A DNA stretch of 64,000 bases from positions 434,001-498,000 of the forward strand of contig NZ_JAJAPW010000001.1 in NCBI RefSeq assembly GCF_020523925.1, read 5' to 3'. Shown in pieces: positions 52,877 to 61,407 of the stretch; position 1 is the first letter of the stretch; each line of letters opens with the position of its first letter. The DNA comes from Neotamlana laminarinivorans (GTDB taxonomy: Bacteria; Bacteroidota; Bacteroidia; Flavobacteriales; Flavobacteriaceae). The notes under the pieces are model-generated. The model saw only the letters and a list, made by a program, of their open reading frames with translations, did no database searches and was not told where the DNA came from. Made by a program: the position numbers and the translations under genes.

Positions 52877-54049
52877 ATGAACACCAATTTAATTTTTGAT
52901 AACACAGAAGTGGCTTTTGCCTTAAAAAATGATTCTGAATTAGAGCGCGCTTATTTTTTATTCAAAATGATATCAATTGAACCTTTAGTAAAAATAGGAA
53001 CTGCCGCTACAAATTTTGCACTAAAGGCACATTTACCTATTGAAGGATTAATTAGATCTACGGTTTTTGATCATTTTTGCGGAGGTGTAAATGAGGAAGA
53101 TTGCTTACCTGTAATAGAAAAAATGTACACTAAGGGAGTAAGTTCAGTATTAGATTATTCAGTTGAAGGCAAAGAAAATGAAAAAGAATTTGACGCTGCT
53201 AAAAACAAAATAATAAAAATTATAGAATTTGGCAAAGACAACAAAGCTATGCCTATTGCGGTTTTTAAGCCTACCGGATTTGGACGATTTCATTTATATC
53301 AAAAAATAGGAGAAGGAAAAACTTTAACCATAGAAGAAAGCAAAGAATGGGAAAGGGTAGTGCAACGCTTTGATGAAGTTTGCTTGAAAGCAAAAGAAGC
53401 AAATGTAACCGTTTTAATTGATGCGGAAGAGAGTTGGATGCAAGATGCGGCCGATAATTTAGTTACCAATATGATGGAAAAGTACAATACTGAAAAGCCA
53501 ATTGTATTTAACACTGTACAAATGTACAGGCATGATAGGTTAGCTTTTCTTGAAGAAGAATTAAAAAAATCTAAATTAGGAAATTATTTTCTTGGTTATA
53601 AGTTAGTGCGTGGTGCGTATATGGAAAAAGAAAATGATAGAGCAGAACAAAAAAGATATAAAACACCTATATGTGAAAGCAAATTTGCTACAGATCAAAA
53701 TTTTAATGATGGTTTAAAGTTTATAATGAAAAATTTAAAGACTATTAGTTTGTTTGCAGGAACACACAATGAGGACAGTTCATATTTATTAATGCGACTA
53801 ATGGCTGAAAATAATATAGAAAACAACGACCCAAGGATTTGGTTTGGTCAATTATACGGTATGAGCGACCATATTAGTTTTAACCTAGCTGCACAAGGTT
53901 ATAATGTGGCAAAATATGTTCCTTTTGGTCCTGTAAAAGATGTTATGCCTTATTTAATAAGACGTGCTGAAGAAAACACATCGGTTGCTGGACAGACAGG
54001 ACGTGAGTTAGCGCTTTTAGCAAAAGAAAAACGACGCAGAAAGACTTAA
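52877..54049 (+). CDS. proline dehydrogenase (monofunctional)
   Basis: 390 residues. It oxidises proline to 1-pyrroline-5-carboxylate with FAD. The PRODH barrel motifs are present: DYSVEGKE, FKPTGFGR, LIDAEESWMQ, the FAD/proline-binding YKLVRGAYMEKE, AGTHNED, and the closing QLYGMSDHISFNLA followed by KYVPFGPVKDVMPYLIRRAEENT. No P5C dehydrogenase domain is fused, unlike PutA of Proteobacteria, so P5C must be oxidised by a separate enzyme. It faces aroB divergently and converges on the CapD-like gene with a 3-base gap. Confidence 0.95.
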   Translation: MNTNLIFDNTEVAFALKNDSELERAYFLFKMISIEPLVKIGTAATNFALKAHLPIEGLIRSTVFDHFCGGVNEEDCLPVIEKMYTKGVSSVLDYSVEGKENEKEFDAAKNKIIKIIEFGKDNKAMPIAVFKPTGFGRFHLYQKIGEGKTLTIEESKEWERVVQRFDEVCLKAKEANVTVLIDAEESWMQDAADNLVTNMMEKYNTEKPIVFNTVQMYRHDRLAFLEEELKKSKLGNYFLGYKLVRGAYMEKENDRAEQKRYKTPICESKFATDQNFNDGLKFIMKNLKTISLFAGTHNEDSSYLLMRLMAENNIENNDPRIWFGQLYGMSDHISFNLAAQGYNVAKYVPFGPVKDVMPYLIRRAEENTSVAGQTGRELALLAKEKRRRKT

Positions 54050-54052
54050 AAT

Positions 54053-55108
54053 TTAAAGAGAGTTTTTTAAAATAGTTTTTATTTCTTGACTACTTAAATC
54101 TCTACTTATGTTTTCTAGTTTTAAAAAATTTATTGAATTTATAATTTTATTTGAATTTTCAACTATAAATATATCTGTGTTTGGTGTAGCTACTAGTTTT
54201 TCAGAATTACTAATTATTTCTTCTTTTAATTTTTCACCTGGTCTTAAACCAATATAGTTAATAGGGTAATTATCATTTAAATTATGTAAAAAAAGGATTC
54301 GCTGTGCCAAATCGATTATTTTTATTGGTTCTCCCATATTAAAAGTAAAAGTATTACTCGACTTATGGATTTTAGTAATTTTTAAAATTAAATTACAGGC
54401 CTTTTCTTTATTGATAAAATATCTTGAGATATTGGGGTCGGTTATGGTTATAGGTTCTTTGTTTAAAATTTGTTTATTAAACAAAGGTATTACAGACCCA
54501 TTAGAGCCTAATACATTACCAAATCGTGTAATTAAGAATGTAGTTTTAAATTGTTTTTCTAAAAATTTTAAATAGCGTTCTGCTATTAATTTGGTTAAAC
54601 CCATGATACTTATAGGGTTAACTGCTTTGTCTGTAGAGATGAAAATGAATTTTTTTACATTAAATGTAATCGACATATCTGCTAGATATTTTGTGCCAAA
54701 TATATTCAGTTTTATGGCTTCTAGCGGATTGTGTTCCATTAACGGAACATGTTTATAAGCAGCTGCATGAAGGATTATTGTTGGCTTATAATTTATAAAT
54801 AAATGTTCTAAAGATGTTTTTTCTGTAATATTTAAAACAAAAAACTCAACATTTTTTAATTGTTTACTTTCTAAATCCTTTATAAGTTCGTAAAGCGGTG
54901 ATTCGGCTATATCAATAAGAATTAATTTTTTGAAAGTTGAATGAATCAACTGTTTAGCTAATGTGCTTCCTATTGAACCAGCAGCTCCAGTTATTATTAT
55001 GATGTCATCAGAAAAATCATGAGTAATTAAATTTTGCTTCAATTTACTTGAAAACATGTTTGAATTTAGTAATAAATTATCAATACGATCTGAAGTACTG
55101 CTGTTCAT
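54053..55108 (-). CDS. CapD/FlaA1-like nucleotide-sugar dehydratase or epimerase (SDR)
   Basis: 351 residues without the N-terminal membrane domain of WbpM-type proteins. The NAD(P) motif is TGAAGSIGSTL; AAAYKHVPLMEHNP is the substrate loop. The active-site motif is MGLTK (Met-x3-Lys) in place of Tyr-x3-Lys, as in the FlaA1/WbpM UDP-GlcNAc inverting 4,6-dehydratases. It therefore probably makes a UDP-4-keto-6-deoxyhexose for surface glycan assembly. It is the last gene of the ald - DUF4258-like - sugar transferase operon. Confidence 0.88.
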   Translation of the reverse strand: MNSSTSDRIDNLLLNSNMFSSKLKQNLITHDFSDDIIIITGAAGSIGSTLAKQLIHSTFKKLILIDIAESPLYELIKDLESKQLKNVEFFVLNITEKTSLEHLFINYKPTIILHAAAYKHVPLMEHNPLEAIKLNIFGTKYLADMSITFNVKKFIFISTDKAVNPISIMGLTKLIAERYLKFLEKQFKTTFLITRFGNVLGSNGSVIPLFNKQILNKEPITITDPNISRYFINKEKACNLILKITKIHKSSNTFTFNMGEPIKIIDLAQRILFLHNLNDNYPINYIGLRPGEKLKEEIISNSEKLVATPNTDIFIVENSNKIINSINFLKLENISRDLSSQEIKTILKNSL

Positions 55109-55174
55109 AAAGTGCGATTCTAAATTCTGTTTAAATAATTTATTTTTAATGCTTTACAAGTAAGATTTAAATAT

Positions 55175-55765
55175 TTACTTTAAGAATAAAAATATAGTTT
55201 TAATAATAATTTTTACATCTAAAGTTAAACTTTTCGATTTTATATAAAGTTTATTAAGTTCTATTTTATTTGGCAAAATTGTATTTAAGTAAAATGCTTC
55301 AGGATTTTCTGCAGTTTTTAGCAATTCATCTTCATCTTTATATTTCAAAGAAGCTAGACCTGTAAGACCGGGTTTAATTTTTAAAACTTCAAAATAGTTT
55401 GGCTGATACTTATTTACAAAATAGCGTAATTCTGGCCTGGGTCCTACAAAGCTCATATCACCTTTTAATATGTTAAATAATTGTGGTAGTTCATCTAATT
55501 TAAATTTACGCAAATAGTAACCTGCTTTGGTAATTCTAGAGTCGTTGTTACCAAGAGTTAAGTTTGATTTTTTTTTGAAAGTAACATACATTGTCCTGTA
55601 TTTGTAAAGCACAAAATCAATGTTGTTTTTACCAACGCGATTTTGTTTAAATATTATTGGTCCTTTTGAATCTAATTTTACAATTATGGCAATGAAAACA
55701 AGGTATGGAAATAATAAAATAAGTCCTGCTATTGAAAAAAAAATATCAAAACAGCGTTTTATCAT
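55175..55765 (-). CDS. polyprenyl-phosphate sugar phosphotransferase (PglC/WbaP catalytic domain)
   Basis: 196 residues. A single N-terminal re-entrant membrane helix (about 8-30) precedes the catalytic domain with KLDSKGPIIFKQNRVG, LYKYRTM, KFKLDELPQLFNIL and SFVGPRPEL, all characteristic of the small monotopic phosphoglycosyl transferases. It attaches the first sugar phosphate to undecaprenyl phosphate and so starts glycan synthesis. Its ATG overlaps the stop of the upstream gene by four bases. Confidence 0.93.
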   Translation of the reverse strand: MIKRCFDIFFSIAGLILLFPYLVFIAIIVKLDSKGPIIFKQNRVGKNNIDFVLYKYRTMYVTFKKKSNLTLGNNDSRITKAGYYLRKFKLDELPQLFNILKGDMSFVGPRPELRYFVNKYQPNYFEVLKIKPGLTGLASLKYKDEDELLKTAENPEAFYLNTILPNKIELNKLYIKSKSLTLDVKIIIKTIFLFLK

Positions 55766-56139
55766 TCTTTTAATATTTTCAAAGTTTTAACTGTTGCAAT
55801 ACTATCGCAGTTTTCAATGGTTAATGCAATGTTTTTAGAATTTAAAACATTTTCTAAGTAATAAATAGCACAAGGTTTTTTCTGGGTTTCACTTTTTGAA
55901 AAATTTATATCTCCGTGTTTTATAATGCTATTAACTTTAGCTGTGTCTAAACTATTTATATTTAAAATTGAATATACTTCGCTAGAGTAAACTATTTTTT
56001 TAGAGTTAATATTTTTAATAACTCTTGCTTCTGGACCATAACTACAAGAGGTTTTTTTTCCGCTTAAAAAAAAAGCTAAAACAATTAATCCTATTGAAAA
56101 ACCGCCAAGATAATACCCGAGTCTGTGTATAAACTTCAT
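55762..56139 (-). CDS. DUF4258-like membrane-anchored protein
   Basis: 125 residues. A hydrophobic segment (about 8-25, YYLGGFSIGLIVLAFFL) anchors it; the rest is periplasmic or cytosolic and has the small alpha/beta look of DUF4258 (ARVIKNINSKKIVYS, INFSKSETQKKPCAIYYLE). The opening MKFIHRLGYYLGGFSIG is one I recall from flavobacterial genes near alanine dehydrogenase. Function unknown. It lies between ald and a sugar transferase and is translationally coupled to the latter. Confidence 0.72.
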   Translation of the reverse strand: MKFIHRLGYYLGGFSIGLIVLAFFLSGKKTSCSYGPEARVIKNINSKKIVYSSEVYSILNINSLDTAKVNSIIKHGDINFSKSETQKKPCAIYYLENVLNSKNIALTIENCDSIATVKTLKILKE

Positions 56140-56173
56140 TTATTTTGTATTCAAAAAAAGTAATAGTCGGCAA

Positions 56174-57373
56174 TTAAAAAATGAGCAAGTTAACATCACT
56201 GCAATCTAAATCAAACCAATCAGCTACCGATTTACTAGTTAAAATTCCGTGGTAAAAATACAACCCATTTTTTAAACCTCTATCAAATCTTAATGAATTT
56301 TCAAGTCCACCATCTTCTCCTATTTTTAAAAGGTAAGGTGTAAAAATGTTACTAATTGAAATTGAAGATGTTCTGGGGTATCTTGCCGGAATATTTGGCA
56401 CACAGTAATGCACTACATCGTGACGCAAAAATGTAGGTTTGTCATGGTTTGTTACTTCGCTAGTTTCAAAACAACCTCCCATATCTATACTTACATCAAT
56501 AATAATACTACCTTTTTTCATGGATTGCACCATTTGGTCTGTAACCAAAATAGGTGAACGATTAGTGCCTCTAACAGCACCAATGACTACATCACAACGT
56601 TTTAAAGCTTTAGCTAAATTTTTTGGTTGAATAGTAGAAGTAAATATTGGACGACCTAAATGAGCTTGAAGACGTCTTAATTTAGTAAGTGAATTATCAA
56701 AAACTTTAACATTTGCACCTAAACCTAAAGCACTTCTAGAAGCGAATTCACCAACGGTGCCGCCTCCAAGTATAACAACTTGTATAGGGGGCACTCCACT
56801 AATATTGCCAAACATAAGTCCGTTTCCATTTTTAGGATCTGAAAGTAACTCGGCTGCAATAAGTACAGAAGCTGTTCCGGCAATTTCACTTAAAGAGCGC
56901 ACAGCTGGATAATTACCATCATCATCTCTAATAAATTCAAACGCTAATGCTGTTACACGTTTAGCTGCAAGAGCTTCAAAATATTTTTTACTTTGTGTTT
57001 TTATTTGAAGTGCTGAAATTAGTATAGTTTGCGGATTAATAAGCTTAATTTGATCTAGGGTAGGAGGTTCTACTTTTAAAATCATAGGACATGAAAATAC
57101 TTTAGCAGTATCTTGTGTAACTTCAGCTCCAGCTTCACTATAATCTTTATCACTAAAATTAGCATTTTCTCCAGCACCAGATTCAATTAAAACTCTATGG
57201 CCATTACTAACTAATGCATAAACTGCATCTGGAGTTAAACAAACTCTTTTTTCTTGAAAAGCTGTTTCTTTAGGTATTCCTATAAATAAATCTCCTTTTT
57301 TCTTAAAAATTTCCAGCTTTTCTTCTTGAGGTATAAGCTGTTGTTTAGTGAAAGGTGATAAGGGGTTTGACAT
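56174..57373 (-). CDS. ald: alanine dehydrogenase
   Basis: 399 residues. It interconverts L-alanine and pyruvate with NAD. The N-terminal substrate-binding domain (GIPKETAFQEKRVCLTPDAV) and the Rossmann motif VVILGGGTVGEFASRSALGLGANV are intact; DVVIGAVRG and SIIIDVSIDMGGCFETS mark the rest of the fold. It is about 20 residues longer at the N-terminus than the Bacillus enzyme, as usual in Bacteroidota. It heads a minus-strand run with a DUF4258-like gene and two sugar genes. Confidence 0.95.
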   Translation of the reverse strand: MSNPLSPFTKQQLIPQEEKLEIFKKKGDLFIGIPKETAFQEKRVCLTPDAVYALVSNGHRVLIESGAGENANFSDKDYSEAGAEVTQDTAKVFSCPMILKVEPPTLDQIKLINPQTILISALQIKTQSKKYFEALAAKRVTALAFEFIRDDDGNYPAVRSLSEIAGTASVLIAAELLSDPKNGNGLMFGNISGVPPIQVVILGGGTVGEFASRSALGLGANVKVFDNSLTKLRRLQAHLGRPIFTSTIQPKNLAKALKRCDVVIGAVRGTNRSPILVTDQMVQSMKKGSIIIDVSIDMGGCFETSEVTNHDKPTFLRHDVVHYCVPNIPARYPRTSSISISNIFTPYLLKIGEDGGLENSLRFDRGLKNGLYFYHGILTSKSVADWFDLDCSDVNLLIF

Positions 57374-57688
57374 ATTTAGTTTATTAAAAAAATTAAATTA
57401 CAAATATTTTTTTTATTGGATAATATTTGCAGTGAAATTTTAGAATTATTTTAAAATAACTTAAAGTAATTTCTCTAAACATAAATTTTACATAGTTTTA
57501 AACTTGCCTTAATTTTAAGTTTAAATTATAAATTTTACTATTGTAGTATATTACTTAAATAATATTGTGGATAAACCGTAAATTCTCAATTATTACATTG
57601 TGTAAGTTTGTTTCTACAATAAAAAAGTTAATTTCGTATTAATTAATCAATCCTTTGCATTAATAAATTAACTATTGTACAATATTTA
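57374..57688. other. divergent intergenic region
   Basis: 315 AT-rich bases between ald and the divergent barrel gene, presumably holding both promoters. I find no exact TAnnTTTG box. ATTGTAG (57540) and CTACAAT (57613) could pair over a long gap, too far apart to be convincing. No RNA gene seen. Confidence 0.45.
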
Positions 57689-60115
57689 ATGATAAAAATA
57701 CGAATTACCCTCCTGTTTGTTTTTTGTTCTATTTTCTGTTTTTCACAAAATATCAAAATACACGGAGTTATAAAAGATGAAAATAAGCTACCAATAGCTT
57801 ATGCAAATGTTGTTTTACTTGACACAGAAAATAAAAAACCTGTAAAAGGAACAATATCTAATGAAAATGGTGAATTTTTCGTTGAAAAAATAGATAAAGA
57901 TAAATACATTTTAAAGATTACTTATTTAGGTTTTGAAGAATACTCGAACGAGTTAGAAATAACTAAAAACATTAATCTAAAAACTATTACTTTAAAAGAA
58001 AATATTGAAAAACTTGATGGCGTTACAGTTGTTAGTAAACGGCCAACTGTAACAAGAAAAGTAGATAGGTTAGTATTTAATGTTGAAAATTCTACACTTT
58101 CAAACAACAATGTTTTTGATGTTTTAAAGCAAACCCCTGGAGTTTGGGTTAGTGATAATAAAATTACCATAAAAAATAATACTCCTATTGTTTACATAAA
58201 CGACAGACGAGTTTATTTAAGTGACAATGAAATTGTACAATTGCTTGAGGGTACATCTGCAACTGTTGTAAAATCTATAGAAGTTATTACAAATCCTCCA
58301 GCAAAATATGATGCAGAGGGTAGCTCTGTATTAAACATAGTAACAAGTAAAAATTTAATTACTGGATATCATGGCAGTGTTTTTGGTAATTACAAACAAG
58401 GTTTTAAGTATCCTAAGTTTTCATATGGTACAAGCCATTTTTTTAAAACTAAAAAATTAAACACCTATTTAAATTTTAGTGATAGCCCAAGAAAAGATTT
58501 TCGTAACCAATATGAAAATGTTAATTTTTTAGATAATAACGAAATAGAAACTAGTTGGACTACAGATTATAACCGAGTTCGTGAAAGTGCTTTGAAAACA
58601 ATTAATAGCAATATTGATTATGATTTAAACGAGAAAAGCAATATTGGTTTAACAACAAATATTCTTTATCAGCCAAGAAGAACAGGACAATTAGACATAA
58701 ATTCTTCAACAGAAGTTTTTAATAATTCTATGGAATTAGACTCCATTTTTAACACCTTTAACAATTCTGTTAATGAAAAAACTAATTTAGGATTTACTTT
58801 AAATTATTCAAGAAAATTAAAAAAAGAAGGAGAAAAGCTAACAGCAAATGCACATTATACATATTATGATTATGCCGATTTTCAAGATGTTACTACTGGA
58901 TATTTTTTTCCTGACGAAACCGTTTCTTTTAGAAACAATCAATTCCAGACATACTCAGACCAAAATACTCAAATTTTTACGGGACAATTTGATTATGAAT
59001 TACCCCTTGAACACGGAAACTTTGAAAGCGGTGCAAAAGTTTCATATATAAATTCTGAGAGTGTATTAAATCAATACTTTTTTGAAAATGATGAAGCACA
59101 AATAGATACTAATAATTCTGATGTGTTTTTATATGATGAAATTAATTATGCTGGATATTTTAGTTGGTCTAGAGACTGGACCAATTGGAACTTAAAATTA
59201 GGTTTAAGAGCAGAGTATACTGATCTAACAGGTGAGTCAGTTGTGAGTGATGAAATTAATAATAATGATTATTTAAGGTTATTTCCGTCATTTTATTTAT
59301 TACATAGTTTAAATGATAATAATCAATTATATTTTAGTTATAATAGAAGAATTTACAGGCCAAATTACAATCAACTAAACCCTTTTCGCCTATACTTAAC
59401 AGATAATAGTTATTCTGTTGGTAACCCCGATTTAAGTATTGAAATAGATGATTCGTTTGTTTTTGGGTACACATTAAAAAACACCTATACTTTTGAAGTT
59501 TACTACAGGTATGAGAATAATCCTGTTTATCAATTAACACTTCAAGACAGTGAGAACAATCAAATACAAAATATTTATACAAATATTGATAATGGAGTTT
59601 CTTATGGTTTAGATTTTACAACTTACACCTCTATTACTAATGGTTGGGATTTATATTGGTTATCATCATTATTTAATTACAAAACAACTTATAATTACAT
59701 TAGTAATGAAAACTTGGTTGAAACCGATAATTGGGGTTTATATTTAGTTGTTGCTAATTATTTTTCCTTTTTAAAAGACAAAAGCTTAACTCTAGATGTT
59801 GTGTATAGTTACATACCTCGCATAGTTGATGGTGTATCTATAATAAGTGATCGTGCTGGACTAGATATTAGTTTAAGAAAAACATTTTTTGATGATAAAG
59901 CTTCTTTAAGTATTGGAGTAACAGACGTGTTTAACACGCAAAATTTCACACAAACTACTAAGTTTATAGATCAAGACTATTATTTAGATTCTACTATGGA
60001 AAACAGAATGTTTGTTTTTGGTTTTAATTATAAGTTTGGTAATTATAAACTTAAAACTAACAAAAAGGATATTGAAGTTGATGAAAGAGATCGCTTAGGG
60101 TTTAATCAAAAATAA
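57689..60115 (+). CDS. TonB-dependent-receptor-like outer-membrane beta-barrel protein
   Basis: 808 residues. A signal peptide ends near CFSQ (residue ~20). A CarboxypepD_reg domain (IKIHGVIKDENKLPIAYANVVLL, residues ~22-105) is followed by a plug-like domain (VFDVLKQTPGVWVSD, IVYINDRRVYL) and a long barrel. Overall architecture equals that of the barrel at 10.0-12.6 kb, though the two are clearly different in sequence. Ligand unknown; no SusD gene is adjacent. The 3' end overlaps the convergent membrane-protein gene by 10 bases. Confidence 0.88.
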   Translation: MIKIRITLLFVFCSIFCFSQNIKIHGVIKDENKLPIAYANVVLLDTENKKPVKGTISNENGEFFVEKIDKDKYILKITYLGFEEYSNELEITKNINLKTITLKENIEKLDGVTVVSKRPTVTRKVDRLVFNVENSTLSNNNVFDVLKQTPGVWVSDNKITIKNNTPIVYINDRRVYLSDNEIVQLLEGTSATVVKSIEVITNPPAKYDAEGSSVLNIVTSKNLITGYHGSVFGNYKQGFKYPKFSYGTSHFFKTKKLNTYLNFSDSPRKDFRNQYENVNFLDNNEIETSWTTDYNRVRESALKTINSNIDYDLNEKSNIGLTTNILYQPRRTGQLDINSSTEVFNNSMELDSIFNTFNNSVNEKTNLGFTLNYSRKLKKEGEKLTANAHYTYYDYADFQDVTTGYFFPDETVSFRNNQFQTYSDQNTQIFTGQFDYELPLEHGNFESGAKVSYINSESVLNQYFFENDEAQIDTNNSDVFLYDEINYAGYFSWSRDWTNWNLKLGLRAEYTDLTGESVVSDEINNNDYLRLFPSFYLLHSLNDNNQLYFSYNRRIYRPNYNQLNPFRLYLTDNSYSVGNPDLSIEIDDSFVFGYTLKNTYTFEVYYRYENNPVYQLTLQDSENNQIQNIYTNIDNGVSYGLDFTTYTSITNGWDLYWLSSLFNYKTTYNYISNENLVETDNWGLYLVVANYFSFLKDKSLTLDVVYSYIPRIVDGVSIISDRAGLDISLRKTFFDDKASLSIGVTDVFNTQNFTQTTKFIDQDYYLDSTMENRMFVFGFNYKFGNYKLKTNKKDIEVDERDRLGFNQK

Positions 60116-60651
60116 TTTTTTATTTTTCCCCAGAAAGTTTTCGGTTTTGAGGTTAGTTCGAATTCTAAGTCCTCAATAGATTTATCCATATCTATTATCT
60201 CATCAAACATTTTTGCTCTTATTAGGTATATAGATGGTATTATTACTGCCATAACAGGCATCATATAGATAAGTTGAAACTCATCAAAATATTTTTGATC
60301 ATCATTAAACAATACCATAATTTGGTATAGATACATAATAATAGGCACCAATAAGGCATGATACCACCAATGCTTATTAGTAAAAAACCAAATAAGCAAT
60401 AAAAATAAAGGAATGGCTTTGGTTGCAAAAATCCACATAACAATATTTGCATTACTCCAATGTTTACTGTCATAAGTAAACAAAAAAGTGTTCCAAACTT
60501 GTGTGTTTGGAACACTTTCATATAAATTAAATAAGAAAGGCGTAATTGCTATTAATGTAGCTATAACACTCCCTTTAATTAATGATTTTCTTTTAACCTG
60601 CAGATGGTATAGGGAAAGGTTTCTTTTCAATTTTTGCTGTTTGTTCTGCAT
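60106..60651 (-). CDS. four-helix membrane protein of unknown function
   Basis: 181 residues from the ATG at 60651; helices lie at about 25-45, 68-88, 95-112 and 125-145, with a charged C-terminal tail. I recognise no family. The start overlaps the small exported-peptide gene (60593-60736) by 59 bases in another frame; a TTG at 60630 is a possible alternative start. The two genes are probably coupled. Confidence 0.65.
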   Translation of the reverse strand: MQNKQQKLKRNLSLYHLQVKRKSLIKGSVIATLIAITPFLFNLYESVPNTQVWNTFLFTYDSKHWSNANIVMWIFATKAIPLFLLLIWFFTNKHWWYHALLVPIIMYLYQIMVLFNDDQKYFDEFQLIYMMPVMAVIIPSIYLIRAKMFDEIIDMDKSIEDLEFELTSKPKTFWGKIKNYF

Positions 60652-60736
60652 TGTTGTTATACTCGTTAGCAGCTTGAGCTAAAAATAACGCTCCTCCGAA
60701 AATTGCGATTGCAACTAAATACTTTTTTGTTTTCAT
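60593..60736 (-). CDS. small exported peptide (47 residues)
   Basis: ATG at 60736, TAA at 60595-60593. The first ~22 residues (MKTKKYLVAIAIFGGALFLA) form a good signal peptide, likely cut after AQA, leaving a mature peptide of about 25 residues that ends KKPFPIPSAG. A minus-strand TAAGTTTG -7 box lies at 60765-60772. It overlaps the start of the downstream membrane protein. I do not recognise a family. Confidence 0.6.
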   Translation of the reverse strand: MKTKKYLVAIAIFGGALFLAQAANEYNNNAEQTAKIEKKPFPIPSAG

Positions 60737-60764
60737 TGTTATAAGGGATTAATTAAATATATCC

Positions 60765-60772
60765 CAAACTTA
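60765..60772 (-). promoter_or_regulatory. -7 box for the small peptide gene
   Basis: Minus-strand TAAGTTTG matches TAnnTTTG, 29 bases before the ATG at 60736. The -33 element is not evident. Confidence 0.4.
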
Positions 60773-60904
60773 AAACAAGATGTATTTAAAAATTATACGG
60801 AAAAGTTAAAGAAATGTTAAATAATGTTGTTTGTAATAAAATTCTGTGTGGCTTTCCCGTAAAACTTAAATAGAGGCTTATTTAGTGTTATTTTCTCTCA
60901 TACT

Positions 60905-61312
60905 TCAGTTAGTTAATTTTAGTTTTCTCTCTAATTTTTGATTTGTTTTAATTTCAATTTGGTCATAATCATCTATTAAAATTGGTAAGGCAATATTTGG
61001 CCATTCTATAAAAACCCAATTGTTATTACTAACATAATCTTCAAAACCAAAATCATATAATTCTTCTTCATTATTAATACGATATAAATCAAAATGAAAA
61101 ATTTTATCACTTTTTAAATTATACTCATTAACAATAGAAAATGTTGGACTACTAACTTCATCTGAACTTCCTAAAATCTTTACTAAAGTTTTTATTAAAG
61201 TAGTTTTACCAACACCTAAATCTCCATAAAATAAAATGGTTTTACTTTTAAAGCTTTTAATAAGTTTTAATGCAACCTGTTCTATTTCATTTAGTTTATA
61301 ATTTATTTCCAA
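60905..61312 (-). CDS. tsaE: tRNA N6-threonylcarbamoyladenosine synthesis ATPase
   Basis: 135 residues, the family's usual length. Walker A is GDLGVGKTT and the conserved SSPTFSIVNEY and FHFDLYRI segments follow; FIEWPNIALPIL is the Walker B/tail region. TsaE works with TsaB and TsaD in making t6A37 in ANN-decoding tRNAs. It is downstream of porX on the same strand, 95 bases apart; this neighbourhood is, as I recall, shared by other Bacteroidota. Confidence 0.95.
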   Translation of the reverse strand: MEINYKLNEIEQVALKLIKSFKSKTILFYGDLGVGKTTLIKTLVKILGSSDEVSSPTFSIVNEYNLKSDKIFHFDLYRINNEEELYDFGFEDYVSNNNWVFIEWPNIALPILIDDYDQIEIKTNQKLERKLKLTN

Positions 61313-61407
61313 TTTTTTTAATATAAATACTTAACAATTATAATTAAATTATTACATAAATCCTAAAAAAACATGCTTTTAATCGATTTTTTTTAACATT
61401 TGAAGGA

